This document shows positions 43,086-52,900 of a DNA stretch of 64,000 bases, piece by piece. Source of the DNA: Crossiella sp. CA-258035 (lineage in GTDB: Bacteria > Actinomycetota > Actinomycetes > Mycobacteriales > Pseudonocardiaceae); assembly GCF_030064675.1 (NCBI RefSeq), contig NZ_CP116413.1, positions 6,542,001 through 6,606,000 of the forward strand, in the 5' to 3' direction. Numbering within the stretch: the first letter of the stretch is position 1; each line of letters begins with the position of its first letter. The position numbers were made by a program, and so were the translations under genes. The notes under the pieces were generated by a model. It worked only from the letters and a program-made list of their open reading frames with translations. It made no database searches and was not told where the DNA came from.

Positions 43086-43793
43086 TTACTTGTTTGGCTT
43101 GGCAAAATGCGCCCAACAACCCAGTGCCACCACAGCCAGCACCTCGGTCAGGGCCAGTCCCCGTTCCCACAGGCCCAGCGGGAAGAACTCCCACCAGCGC
43201 GCACCCAGCGGCCCGTAATAGGCGATCACCGCCACGATCGGCGGGAACCACAGCAGCGACACCAGTCCCAGCCACCACACCGTCCTGGCGAAGCCCCGCG
43301 AGGCGGCCTCCGCTAGCCAGGGCCGCGCCAGCAGCATGGCACCGATCGGCAGGCCGAAGAAGGCCAGCGCGCTGCCCACGCGGTGGATGTCACCGCTGAG
43401 GCTGGGGCCGACCGACCAGTCGTGCTTGGGGAACAGCACCACCATCACCAGGCCGATGACCCACATCGCCAGGAACACCGCGGCGGGCGAGGCGGCGCGG
43501 GTCAAACCCTTGCGCACCAAGCCGACCAGGATGACCGCGGAGCCCGCGGCGAGGATCAGCAGGGCGGAGTCGAAGACCCAGCGCTGGTCGGTCAGGGCGT
43601 AGTGGCTGATGGTGCGGAACAGCGGCGCGGAGGTGGGCAGCAGGTCCAGCAGGCCGAGGAGCGCGATACCGGCCAGCACCAGCACGGTGCGTGCGGCGGC
43701 GCCCAGGACCCGTTCGGGGAGGGCTCTGGGCGCCGCCGCGGCGGTGGTGCGCTCGGGCTCCGTCGGCACCGGGGGAACCTCGGGAGACAGCAC
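43086..43793 (-). CDS. DUF998-type integral membrane protein
   Basis: The 235-residue protein has six or so membrane segments (TVLVLAGIALLGLLDLL, ALLILAAGSAVILVGLV, AVFLAMWVIGLVMVVLF, GSALAFFGLPIGAMLLARPW, LGLVSLLWFPPIVAVIAYY, GLALTEVLAVVALGCWA) with FPKHDWSVGPSLSGDIHRVGSALAF between helices, typical of DUF998. Its role is unknown. I start it at GTG 43793 behind GGAGG; an ATG at 43886 is possible but adds non-conserved-looking sequence. Confidence 0.75.
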   Translation of the reverse strand: MLSPEVPPVPTEPERTTAAAAPRALPERVLGAAARTVLVLAGIALLGLLDLLPTSAPLFRTISHYALTDQRWVFDSALLILAAGSAVILVGLVRKGLTRAASPAAVFLAMWVIGLVMVVLFPKHDWSVGPSLSGDIHRVGSALAFFGLPIGAMLLARPWLAEAASRGFARTVWWLGLVSLLWFPPIVAVIAYYGPLGARWWEFFPLGLWERGLALTEVLAVVALGCWAHFAKPNK

Positions 43794-44112
43794 GCGCACC
43801 TCCGCGGTGAGGCGCCGGGGTCCGCACTCCGCCGGCGCCGGGTTGTTGTGGTCGGTTGCCTGAACAACGCGGCGGCGGCCGGACATCGTTCCCGGTCGCG
43901 GCTGTCGACAACCTGAAGACGCCTGGTCCGGCCGTGGCGGAGCTTGAGGGTGAGCAAGGACACCGCCGCACCAGCACACCGCCGCGACCTGCGGCCGCGG
44001 CCGGGAAACCGATTACCTATACGCAAGGGTTTCGAAATACCCGGTTACACGATCTCACTACGGCACGTCGACCACTTGGCTACGCGCAGTCAGCTGACCT
44101 AGCGTCGCGGCC
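43794..44112. other. Intergenic region before the GcvH-like gene
   Basis: No supported gene. Near 44020-44045 an AT-richer stretch has TATACGCAAGG and a TTTCGAAA palindrome that may be part of the promoter for the GcvH-like gene. No glycine-riboswitch-like structure was found by eye. Confidence 0.45.
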
Positions 44113-44544
44113 ATGGCGGTCACAGATCTGCACCCAGAGCTGTCGGATGTTCCGGACCGGTTCGACTACACCGCGGACCACGCCTGGATCGAGTTCGGCC
44201 AGGACGCGGTCAAGCTCGGCCTGACCGCGCCGGCTTCGCGCTGCCTCGGCACCGTGCGCTACCTCAGCCTGCCCCCGCGCGGGGCGCGGCTGGAGGCGGG
44301 TGAGCGGTGCGGGCTGATCGCCTCCATCCGGCTGTGCAGCGACCTGTTCGCGCCGGTCAGCGGCGAGGTGGTCGAGGTCAACGCGAACGTGCTCGCCGAT
44401 CCCTCGTTGCTGTTGTGCAGCAACGACTCCGAGATCTCTTGGCTGGTCAAGGTGCGGCTGACCGCGTGGCCGGCGCACGTGCTCACGCCGGAGGAGTACC
44501 GGGACAGCGTCGGCGCGCGCTGCCCGGACCACCTGCGCGGCTGA
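44113..44544 (+). CDS. GcvH-like protein lacking the lipoylation lysine
   Basis: The 143-residue protein follows glycine cleavage H protein along its length: FDYTADHAWIEF, VKLGLTAPASRCLGTVRYLSLP, GLIASIRLCSDLFAPVSGEVVEVNANV, SWLVKVRL. In GcvH the central motif reads ESVKAASDLYAPVSG with lipoylated Lys; here the position is Arg (ASIRLCSDL). It therefore cannot carry lipoate in the usual way. No gcvP or gcvT gene is nearby. It may be a moonlighting or regulatory H-like protein. It ends 1 bp before the convergent flavoprotein gene. Confidence 0.78.
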   Translation: MAVTDLHPELSDVPDRFDYTADHAWIEFGQDAVKLGLTAPASRCLGTVRYLSLPPRGARLEAGERCGLIASIRLCSDLFAPVSGEVVEVNANVLADPSLLLCSNDSEISWLVKVRLTAWPAHVLTPEEYRDSVGARCPDHLRG

Positions 44545-44545
44545 C

Positions 44546-46204
44546 TCAGCCGACCGCGGCCGCCGCGGCCCGGCCCGCCGTGCGGCCGGAGAACAGGCAG
44601 CCGCCGAGGAAAGTTCCCTCCAGCGAACGGTATCCGTGCATGCCGCCGCCGCCGAAGCCCGCCACTTCGCCGGCCGCGTACACCCCGGGCAGCGGTTCGC
44701 CACCGGCCTGCAGCACCCGGCCGTCCAGGTCGGTCTCCAGGCCGCCCAAGGTCTTGCGGGTCAGGATGGACAGCCGCACGGCGATCAACGGGCCCGCCTT
44801 GGGGTCCAGCAACCGGTGCGGGCTGGCCACCCGGATCAGCTTGTCCCCCAGGTAGTTCCGCGCGCCGCGCAGCGCGGTCACCTGGAGGTCCTTGGTGAAC
44901 GGGTTGGCGATCTCCCGGTCCCGCGCCAGCACCTGACGCTCCACATCGGACACTTCGATCAGCGGCTCGCCGCCGGTGAGCTCGTTCATCCGGCGCACCA
45001 GCGCGGGCAGGGTGGGCTCCACGATGAAGTCGACCCCGTTGCGCTTGAAGGCTTCCACCGGTCCCGGCGCGCCGCCGCGGGCCCGGCCGATGACCTGCCT
45101 GACGCTCTTGCCGGTGAGGTCGGGGTTCTGCTCGGAGCCCGACAGCGCGAACTCCTTCTCGATGATCTTCTGGGTGAGGATGAACCAGGTGTGCTCGTGC
45201 CCGGAGCGCATGATGTGCTCCAGGGTGCCCAGGGTGTCGAAGCCGGGGAACAGCGGCACCGGCAGGCGCTGCCCGCGCGCGTCCAGCCACAGCGAGGACG
45301 GGCCGGGCAGGATCCGGATGCCGTGCCTGGCCCAGATCGGGTTCCAGTTCTGGATGCCCTCGGTGTAGTGCCACATGCGGTCCGGGTTGATGATCCGCGC
45401 GCCGGCGGCCTCGGTGATGCCGAGCATCCGGCCGTCCACGTGCGCGGGCACGCCGGAGAGCATCTTGGCCGGCGGGGTGCCCATCCGCGCGGGCCAGTTG
45501 CGGCGCACCAGGTCGTGGTTGCCGCCGATGCCGCCGGAAGTGACGATCACGGCCTGGGCGTGCAGCTCGAACTCCCCGATCGGCACCCGGGAGCTGCCCT
45601 CGCCGCGGGCCACCGAGCTGGGTTCGAGGACCTGGCCGCGCACCCCGTGGACCACGCCGCCGGTGACGCTCAGCTCGTCCACCCGGTGCCGGAACTTCAG
45701 CGTGACCAGGCCGCGCTCGACCGCGGCGCGCACCCGCTTGACGAACGGGGCGATCACGCCAGGGCCGGTGCCCCAGGTGATGTGGAAGCGCGGCACCGAG
45801 TTGCCGTGGCCGTTGGCGTCGTAGCCGCCGCGCTCAGCCCAGCCGACCACCGGGAAGATCTGGATGCCCTGCTGCTTGAGCCAGGACCGCTTCTCCCCCG
45901 CGGCGAACCGCACGTAGGCCTCGGCCCACTTGCGCGGCCAGTAGTCCTCCTCGCGGTCGAAGCCCGCGGTGCCCAGCCAGTCCTGCCAGGCCAGCTCGTA
46001 GGAGTCGCGGATGCGCAGGCGGCGCTGCTCCGGCGAGTCGACCAGGAACAGACCGCCGAAGGACCAGAAGGCCTGGCCGCCCATGCTCGCCTCGGGCTCC
46101 TGGTCCAGCAGCAGCACCCGTCTGCCCGCCTCGGCCAGCTCGGCGGTGGCGACCAGACCGGCGAGCCCAGCGCCCACCACGATGACATCGGCATCGGCAG
46201 CCAT
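44546..46204 (-). CDS. FAD-binding dehydrogenase, KstD/fumarate-reductase-like (COG3573 type)
   Basis: The 552-residue protein has the FAD loop VIVVGAGLAGLVATAELAEAG, SMGGQAFWSFGGLFLVDSPEQRRL, VIVTSGGIGGNHDLVRRNWP, and a C-terminal GVYAAGEVAGFGGGGMHGYRSLEGTFLGGCLFSGRTAG. These blocks match the FAD-binding dehydrogenase group related to Rv0785 and KstD-like proteins. The substrate is unknown. It lies 26 kb from the steroid genes and has no KstR box upstream; a MarR gene and a 22-bp repeat lie upstream instead. Confidence 0.85.
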   Translation of the reverse strand: MAADADVIVVGAGLAGLVATAELAEAGRRVLLLDQEPEASMGGQAFWSFGGLFLVDSPEQRRLRIRDSYELAWQDWLGTAGFDREEDYWPRKWAEAYVRFAAGEKRSWLKQQGIQIFPVVGWAERGGYDANGHGNSVPRFHITWGTGPGVIAPFVKRVRAAVERGLVTLKFRHRVDELSVTGGVVHGVRGQVLEPSSVARGEGSSRVPIGEFELHAQAVIVTSGGIGGNHDLVRRNWPARMGTPPAKMLSGVPAHVDGRMLGITEAAGARIINPDRMWHYTEGIQNWNPIWARHGIRILPGPSSLWLDARGQRLPVPLFPGFDTLGTLEHIMRSGHEHTWFILTQKIIEKEFALSGSEQNPDLTGKSVRQVIGRARGGAPGPVEAFKRNGVDFIVEPTLPALVRRMNELTGGEPLIEVSDVERQVLARDREIANPFTKDLQVTALRGARNYLGDKLIRVASPHRLLDPKAGPLIAVRLSILTRKTLGGLETDLDGRVLQAGGEPLPGVYAAGEVAGFGGGGMHGYRSLEGTFLGGCLFSGRTAGRAAAAAVG

Positions 46205-46316
46205 TGACGACCCTTCTCCCGGAGCGGGATGACGCGGACCAGCCGATCATGCCGCCTCACCAGCCCGCGGCCTAGCACCGCGGGCGGATTTCTACCCGCG
46301 AGTAGCGCGCCGGAAC

Positions 46317-46391
46317 GGCCAACGTGGCGTACGACTTCAGCCAACACGGCGTACGACTTCGGCCAACACGGCGTACGAGATCGGCCAACAC
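46317..46391. repeat. 22-bp direct repeat, 3.4 copies
   Basis: Units GGCCAACACGGCGTACGACTT(C) start at 46317, 46339 and 46361, with a partial copy at 46383. They occupy the gap between the MarR gene stop and the flavoprotein gene start. Confidence 0.9.
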
Positions 46392-46396
46392 TCGGG

Positions 46397-46912
46397 TCAG
46401 GGGGTCCAGGACTTTTCCAGGACGACGACCAGGGGGGCCAGTTCGGGGAGGGTCTGGGCCTCGGCGAGGGCTTCGGCCAGGGCCTGGTCGTGGGTGGGGC
46501 GGGCCTGGTCGACCAGCTGCTGGCCGGTGGGGGTGACCTCGGTGTAGATGCCGCGGCGGTCGGTCGGGCACAGGTAGCGCTCCAGCAGGCCGCGCTCCTC
46601 CAGGCGGGTGACCAGGCGGGTGGTCGCGGACTGGCTGAGCACCACCGCGTTGGCCAGCTGGTTCATCCGCATGTGCCAGCCGTCCTGGCGGGACAGGATG
46701 GACAGCACGCTGAACTCGCGCACGGACAGCTCGTGTCCCTTCTGCAGCGCGCGCTCCAGCTTGTCCTCGATCCGCCCGTGCAGGGCGGCCAGTGTGCGCC
46801 ATCCCTGGGCCCGCGCTTCGACCGCGTCGTCGGCCAGTCCCATCTCCCGCGCCTCCTCCAGCTGCTCGGCTTGCGCCACCCGGTGTCCCGGTGCATCATA
46901 CAGCTCGTGCAA
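46397..46912 (-). CDS. MarR-family transcriptional regulator
   Basis: The 171-residue protein has a MarR winged helix: ELSVREFSVLSILSRQDGWHMRMNQLANAVVLSQSATTRLVTRLEERGLLERYLCPTDRRGIYTEVTPTGQQL. It is divergent from the MFS exporter gene by 83 bp and probably represses the MFS-SDR-AKR group in response to a small phenolic or similar compound. A CAACTA/TAGTTG inverted pair lies in the divergent gap. Confidence 0.9.
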   Translation of the reverse strand: MHELYDAPGHRVAQAEQLEEAREMGLADDAVEARAQGWRTLAALHGRIEDKLERALQKGHELSVREFSVLSILSRQDGWHMRMNQLANAVVLSQSATTRLVTRLEERGLLERYLCPTDRRGIYTEVTPTGQQLVDQARPTHDQALAEALAEAQTLPELAPLVVVLEKSWTP

Positions 46913-46925
46913 TAACCAGCGTGTG

Positions 46926-46966
46926 CAACTATCGCAGACGCGGGTTGTTGTGGACGCCGTTAGTTG
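46926..46966. promoter_or_regulatory. Divergent MarR/MFS promoter with a spaced inverted pair
   Basis: CAACTA (46926-46931) and TAGTTG (46961-46966) are mirror arms 29 bp apart. The spacing is long for one MarR dimer, so they may be two half-sites. Confidence 0.4.
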
Positions 46967-46995
46967 TCGACGCTACCCACCCTGGAGTGCTGGCC

Positions 46996-48192
46996 ATGCC
47001 CATTGCCCTGCTCGCCCTGGCGATCAGCGCGTTCGCCATCGGCACCACCGAGTTCGTGATCATGGGGCTGTTACCCGAGGTGGCCGCCGACTTCGGGGTG
47101 TCCATCCCGGCCGCCGGCCTGCTGATCTCCGGTTACGCGCTGGGCGTGGTGGTCGGCGGGCCGCTGCTGACCGCGCTGGGCGGACGGCTGCCGCGCAAGA
47201 CGATCCTGGTCAGCCTGATGGGGCTGTTCATCGCCGGGAACCTGTTCTCCGCGCTGGCCGAGACCTACGGCCTGCTGATGACCGGCCGGGTGGTCGCCGC
47301 GCTCGCGCACGGCGCGTTCTTCGGTGTCGGCTCGGTGGTGGCCGCGGACCTGGTCGCGCCCGAGCGCAGGGCCAGCGCGATCGCGATGATGTTCACCGGC
47401 CTGACCATGGCCAACGTGCTCGGTGTGCCGCTGGGCACCGCGCTGGGCCAGCAGCTGGGCTGGCGCTCGACGTTCTGGGCGGTGACCGCGCTGGGCGTGC
47501 TCGGCCTGGTCGGGGTCATCGCGCTGGTGCCGCGCACCAAGGCCGCGCCGGGCGGCGGGCTGCGCCAGGAGCTGGCGGTGTTCCGGATCCCGCAGGTGTG
47601 GCTGGCGCTGGCGATGACCGCGCTGGGCTTCGGCGGGGTGTTCGCCTCCTTCACCTACATCGCGCCGATGATGACCCAGGTCGCCGGGTTCGCCTCCGGC
47701 ACGGTCACCTGGCTGCTGGTGCTCTTCGGGGCCGGCCTGTTCGCGGGCAACCTGCTGGGCGGCCGGGCCGCGGACCGCGCGCTGATGCCCAGCCTGTACC
47801 TGTTCCTGGCCGCGCTGGCCGCGGTGCTGTTCACCTTCACCTTCACCGCGCACTCCCAGCTCGGCTCGGTGCTCACCATCGCCCTGTTCGGCATCGCCGG
47901 GTTCGCCACGGTTGCGCCGCTGCAGATGCGGGTACTGAACAAGGCGGCGGGAGCGCCCGCGCTGGCCTCGGCGGCCAACGTGGCCGCGTTCAACCTGGGC
48001 AACGCGGGCGGCGCGTGGCTGGGCGGGCTGGCCATCGACCACGGCCTGGGCTACACCGCGCCGAACTGGATCGGCGGCACGCTGACCGTGGCCGGGCTCG
48101 CGGTGGCGCTGTTCTCCGGCTGGCTGGACCGCCGTCGGCGGGCCACGATCAACACCGAGGGAGCCACTCCGGAAGCCGCGCTCGCGCGCTGA
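46996..48192 (+). CDS. MFS drug/arabinose-type efflux transporter (AraJ/CmlA-like, DHA1)
   Basis: The 398-residue protein has 12 membrane helices and the DHA1 signatures IGTTEFVIMGLLPEVAADFGVSI and ALGGRLPRKTILV (motif A), with GALAHGAFFGVGS-like motif C (AALAHGAFFGVGSVVAADLV). ATG 46996 follows CCTGGAG. The MarR gene is divergent and the SDR and AKR genes follow, so this is probably an inducible efflux and detoxification group. Confidence 0.88.
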   Translation: MPIALLALAISAFAIGTTEFVIMGLLPEVAADFGVSIPAAGLLISGYALGVVVGGPLLTALGGRLPRKTILVSLMGLFIAGNLFSALAETYGLLMTGRVVAALAHGAFFGVGSVVAADLVAPERRASAIAMMFTGLTMANVLGVPLGTALGQQLGWRSTFWAVTALGVLGLVGVIALVPRTKAAPGGGLRQELAVFRIPQVWLALAMTALGFGGVFASFTYIAPMMTQVAGFASGTVTWLLVLFGAGLFAGNLLGGRAADRALMPSLYLFLAALAAVLFTFTFTAHSQLGSVLTIALFGIAGFATVAPLQMRVLNKAAGAPALASAANVAAFNLGNAGGAWLGGLAIDHGLGYTAPNWIGGTLTVAGLAVALFSGWLDRRRRATINTEGATPEAALAR

Positions 48193-48257
48193 GTACCCGC
48201 GTCGACTGCATATATCGCGCCACTGAACATCCTCGCCAGGAAAGGCAGCTCGTACCG

Positions 48258-49043
48258 ATGAAGATCGACCTGACCGGCCGCACCGCCCTCGTCACCGGCT
48301 CGACCAGCGGGATCGGCTACGCCGTGGCCGCCGGGTTCGCCAACGCGGGCGCGAACGTGGTGCTCAACGGCCGCAGCGCGGACCGGGTCGCGGCGGCGGT
48401 GGACAAGCTCACGGCGGAGACCGGTTCGGAGAAGGTCACCGGGGTGGCCGCGGACATCGCCACCGCCGAGGGGGCGGACTCGCTGTTCGCCGAACTGCCC
48501 GAGGTGGACATCCTGGTCAACAACACCGGGATCTTCGGGCCCCAGCCGGTCTTCGAGATCCCGGACGCGGAGTGGCTGCGCTTCTTCGAGGTCAACGTGC
48601 TCTCCGGGGTACGGCTGACCAGGCACTACGCGCCGCGGATGGTCAAGCGGGGCTGGGGCAGGGTGGTCTTCGTCAGCAGCGAGTCCTCGACCATGATCCC
48701 CAGCGAGATGGTGCACTACGGGATGACCAAGACCGCGCAGCTCTCGGTCGCCCGCGGCATGGCCCAGGAGGTGGCCGGCAGCGGGGTCACCATCAACAGC
48801 GTGCTGCCCGGCTCCACCCTCACCGAGGGCGTGCGCGCCTTCATCGGCGAGCTGTACCCGGAGCTGCCCTTCGAGCAGGCCGAGCGCGAGTTCATGGCCA
48901 AGGACCGGCCGACCTCGCTGCTCAAGCGGCTGATCCGGCCGGAGGAGATCGCCAACCTGATCGTCTACACCGCCAGCGACGCCGCCTCGGCCACCACCGG
49001 CGCGGCGCTGCGGGTCGACGGCGGTCTCATCCCGACCATCTGA
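48258..49043 (+). CDS. Short-chain dehydrogenase/reductase
   Basis: The 261-residue classical SDR has the cofactor loop TGSTSGIGYAVA, NNTG (NNAG position), catalytic Ser in SSESSTM and Y-x3-K in YGMTKTAQ, and a C-terminal GAALRVDGGLIPTI. An Arg after the first strand (GRSADR) suggests NADPH. Substrate unknown. It is 65 bp after the MFS gene and 29 bp before the AKR gene. Confidence 0.9.
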   Translation: MKIDLTGRTALVTGSTSGIGYAVAAGFANAGANVVLNGRSADRVAAAVDKLTAETGSEKVTGVAADIATAEGADSLFAELPEVDILVNNTGIFGPQPVFEIPDAEWLRFFEVNVLSGVRLTRHYAPRMVKRGWGRVVFVSSESSTMIPSEMVHYGMTKTAQLSVARGMAQEVAGSGVTINSVLPGSTLTEGVRAFIGELYPELPFEQAEREFMAKDRPTSLLKRLIRPEEIANLIVYTASDAASATTGAALRVDGGLIPTI

Positions 49044-49072
49044 GTTCTTCGCAGCACAGGAAAGGAAGATCG

Positions 49073-49900
49073 ATGAGCAAGGTTCCGTCCATCACCCTCA
49101 ACAACGGGGTGGCCATGCCGCAGCTGGGCTTCGGTGTGTTCCAGGTCCCGGACGCCGAGACCGAGGCCGCCGTCACCCACGCGCTGGAGGCCGGGTACCG
49201 CAGCATCGACACCGCGGCCATCTACGGCAACGAGGGCGGCGTCGGCGCGGCGCTGGCCGCCGCGGGCCTGCCCCGCGAGGAGCTGTTCATCACCACCAAG
49301 CTGTGGAACGCCGACCAGGGCTACGACAGCGCGCTGCGCGCCTTCGACGCCAGCCTGGACAAGCTGAAGCTGGACTACCTGGACCTGTACCTGATCCACT
49401 GGCCCGTGCCGGCCAAGGGCAAGTACGTCGAGTCCTGGAAAGCGCTGACCAAGCTCCAGGAGGACGGCCGGGTGCGCGCGGCAGGCGTGTCCAACTTCCA
49501 GCCCGCGCACCTGCGCGAGGTCATCGACGCCACCGGCGTGGTGCCCGCGGTGAACCAGGTCGAGCTGCACCCGCGGCTGGTCCAGGCCGGGCTGCGCGAG
49601 GTGCACCGGGAGCTGGGCATCGTCACCGAGGCGTGGAGCCCGCTGGCCCAGGGCGAGTTGCTCGACGATCCGGTGCTGGTGGAGCTGGGCCGCAGGTACG
49701 ACCGCACCCCGGCCCAGGTCGTGCTGCGCTGGCACCTCCAGCTGGGCAACGTGGTGATCCCGAAGTCGGTGACCCCGTCCCGGATCAAGCAGAACCTGGA
49801 CGTCTTCGGTTTCGAGCTCACCGCGGACGACCTGGCCTCGGTCACCGCGCTCAACGCCGACCGCCGCACCGGTCCCGACCCGGACACCTTCAACCGCTGA
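49073..49900 (+). CDS. Aldo/keto reductase
   Basis: The 275-residue protein has the AKR catalytic tetrad in GYRSIDTAAIYGNE (Asp, Tyr), TTKLW (Lys) and LYLIHWPVP (His), and the C-terminal NADPH segment VVIPKSVTPSRIKQNLDVF. It reduces aldehydes or ketones, probably in the same detoxification group as the MFS and SDR genes. A GGAAAGGAAG site precedes the ATG, and a strong terminator follows. Confidence 0.92.
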   Translation: MSKVPSITLNNGVAMPQLGFGVFQVPDAETEAAVTHALEAGYRSIDTAAIYGNEGGVGAALAAAGLPREELFITTKLWNADQGYDSALRAFDASLDKLKLDYLDLYLIHWPVPAKGKYVESWKALTKLQEDGRVRAAGVSNFQPAHLREVIDATGVVPAVNQVELHPRLVQAGLREVHRELGIVTEAWSPLAQGELLDDPVLVELGRRYDRTPAQVVLRWHLQLGNVVIPKSVTPSRIKQNLDVFGFELTADDLASVTALNADRRTGPDPDTFNR

Positions 49901-49916
49901 TCCGGCCAGACCTGTT

Positions 49917-49942
49917 GCCCCGCCTGGGTTTCCGGGCGGGGC
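49917..49942. terminator. Hairpin terminator between AKR and the convergent WD40 gene
   Basis: GCCCCGCCTGG and CCGGGCGGGGC form an 11-bp stem (one T-G pair) with a GTTT loop, between convergent stops at 49900 and 49953. It may serve both directions. Confidence 0.8.
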
Positions 49943-49952
49943 GAGGTCCTGC

Positions 49953-52900
49953 TCAGCGGCAGCTGGGGCGTTGCGGGACGTCGGGGAAGTACTGCTCCCA
50001 CTCCTGCGGGCTCAGCTCTGGGGCCGGCAGCTCGCAGACGCGGGCGGCGGCCTGTTCCGGGTCGGCGTCCCAGAGCAGCACCACGCCGTCGTGGCCGCCG
50101 CTGACCATGGTCTTGCCGTCCGGGCTGAACTGGACGCTGTAGACCCGGTCCTTGTGCAGGGCCAGCACCGCGGCCTCGGTGAGGCGGCCCTGGCCGGAGA
50201 CCTCCCACAGCCGCAGGGTCTGGTCGGCTCCGGTGCTGGCGAGCATGTTCCCGTCGCCGCGGAAGGCCACCGAGTAGGTGGTGTTGCCGTGCTCCTTCTT
50301 GGTCTCGGCCAGCCGCGGGTGGTCGGGGTCGCGGATGTCCCACAGCCGCACCGAGTGGTCGGCGCTGGTGGAGGCGAGCAGGGTGCCCTCGGGGTTGATC
50401 GCCACCGAGTACAGCATGTCGGTGTGGCCGGTGGCCGCGGCCAGCAGCGTGGCCTGGCCGGAGTCGCGCACCCGCCACAGCCGGATCACCCGGTCCGCGC
50501 CGGCGGCGGCCAGCACCTTGGTCTTCTCGTTGTAGGCCACGGACATGATGGCGTTGGCCGGGCTGTTGAGCACCGCGCCGCGCTGGGGCCGGTCCGGGTC
50601 GCGGATGTCCCACAGCGCCACGGTGCTGTCCACGCTGCCGGTGATCAGGGTGGCGCCGCCGTCGGCGAAGGCCATCGACAGCACCCCGTCCACGTGGCCC
50701 TTCAGCTCGCCGCGCGGTCGGATGTCGTCGAGGTCGCCGACCGACCACAGCCGGACCGTGCCGCCCAGCGTGGAGGTGGCCATCAGTTTGCCGTCGGCAC
50801 TGAACCGGACGTCGTAGACCACGTCGTCGTGGCCTTGCAGGATCTTGAGCAGCCGGGGGTGCTGCTGGTCGCGCACGTCCCACAGCCGCACGGTGTGGTC
50901 GGCGCTGCCGGTGACCAGCACCTTCTGCGCAGGGTGCAGCACCGCGGTGCGCACCGGGCCGGTGTGCGCGCTGAGCTCGGGCAGCTCGGCCGGGTGCTCC
51001 GGGTCGGCGAAGTCCCACAGCCGCACGCTCTGGTCCAGGCTGCCGGAGGCGAGGGTCCTGCCGTCGGGGTGGAAGACCACCGAGCGGACGATGTCGGTGT
51101 GCTTGCGCAGCACCGCGCCCGCCCTGGGGTTGCGGCGGTCCCGCAGGTGCCAGACCCGGATGTCGTTGTCCAGCGCGCCGGAGACCAGGGTGTCCTCGCC
51201 TGGCCGGAAGGACAGGTCGAACACGGTGTCGTGGTGCCCGGTCAGCGGGGGCAACCCGACCGGTTTTCGCGCATCGCGCATGTCCCAGACCCGGATGCTG
51301 CGGTCGGGCGCGCCGGTGGCGAACAGGGTGCCGTCGTGGTTGAAGGCCGCGCCGAAGGCACTCTGCCGGTCCACCGGCAGGCCGCCCTTGGACTTGGGGT
51401 TGCCGGGGTCGCTGATGTCCCACAGCCGCACCGGCGGTTCGCCGGAGCCGACGATGGCGAAGGTGCGCTCGTCCGGGCTGAAGGCCATGCCGTGCACGGT
51501 CATGGTGTCCTGGAAGCGGGCCTTGCGGGTGGCCGCCCTGGGGTCGCGGACGTCCCAGAGCTCGACCACGCCGTCCACCGCGGCGACCGCGAGCAGGTTT
51601 CCGGTGCGGTCGAAGGCCAGCGAGGCGATCGAGGCCCCGGTCCACGGCAGACGGCCGATCTCCTTGCCCTGCAAGGGATCGGCCACGTCCCAGAACCGCA
51701 CGGTGGCATCGCCCGCGCCGGAGGCGATCAGGCCGCCGCCCGGCCGGTAGGCGATGCTGGAGACCGGGCCGGTGTGCCCGTGCAGGGTGCGCACCCGGTG
51801 CGGGTGCCTGCGGTCGCGCACGTCCCACAGGCTCATGGTGCTGTTCTGGTTGGCCACCACCATGTTCCGGCCGTCCGGGCTGTACACCGCGGCGCCCACG
51901 GTGTTGCCCTGTTCGGTGAGCGGGCTGGCGTAGTGGGTGACGTAGGTGCTGAGCAGGCTGCCCCTGGTCTCCAGGATCGGGGCCAGCCGGTAGGCGGCCA
52001 GGCTGAGCCGGGCGGCCAGGCCGGGATTGGCGCCACGCAAGGAGATCGCCCGGTCGGCGACCCGCTGGGCGACGGTGGTGGTGCGTTCCTCGTCGGCCAT
52101 CCGCTGGGAGTCCACCGCGAAACCGGTGGCGGCCACGCTGAGCACCAGCATCGCGGTGAGCAGCGCGACGGCCTGGCGCAGCCGCCGGGTGCGCCGCCGG
52201 TCCACCTGGTCCTGCCGGGTCTGCTCGGCCAGGCTGGCGGTGAGGAAGCGCTGCTCACCGGCGGAGAGGGTGTCCTCGTTGCGGGCGGCCCAGTCCCTGG
52301 CCACGGCCAGCCGGGAGCCGCGGTAGAGCGCGCCGGGGTCGCGGTCCTCGGTCTCCCAGCCCGCGGCGGCCTCGGTGAGCTGGCGGTGCACCCGCAGGCC
52401 TTCGCGGTCCTCGGTGAGCCAGCCGCGCAGCCGGGGCCAGGACCGGATCAGCGCCTCGTGGGTGATCTCCACGCTGTCGCCGTCGCGGGTGAGCAACCTG
52501 GCCGCGGTGAGCCGGTCCAGGACTGAAGCGGTGTCCGGGTCCTCGGTGTCCAGCTCGGTGCGGTGGATGCGGCGCTTGGTGTCCTCGGTGCCCTCGCCGA
52601 GTGCGGTCAGGCGCAGCAGGATGCGCCGCAGCAGGGCGCGCTGGGCTTCGGTCAGTCCACTGTGGACTTCCTCGGCGGTGCGCGCGACGGCGTGTTCGAT
52701 GCCGCCGACGGCGTCGTAGCCGGAGAGGGTCAGCGTGGTGCCGCGCCTGCGCCGCCAGGTCTCCAGCAGCGCGTGCGAGACCAGCGGCAGCACGCCCGGC
52801 CGGCCGGAGGCGTCCGCGACCAGGCGGGTGACCAGCGCGGTCTCCACCGAGCAGCCCGCGCGCACCGCGGGTTCGACGATGGCGGCGCGCAGCTCGTCGG

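Noticed and set aside
43794-44112. Glycine riboswitch before the GcvH-like gene
   Set aside because: I could not find the paired aptamer cores by eye, and the protein lacks the lipoyl lysine.
46317-46391. Possible CRISPR or attachment site
   Set aside because: Units abut with no spacer, and there is no integrase or tRNA near.
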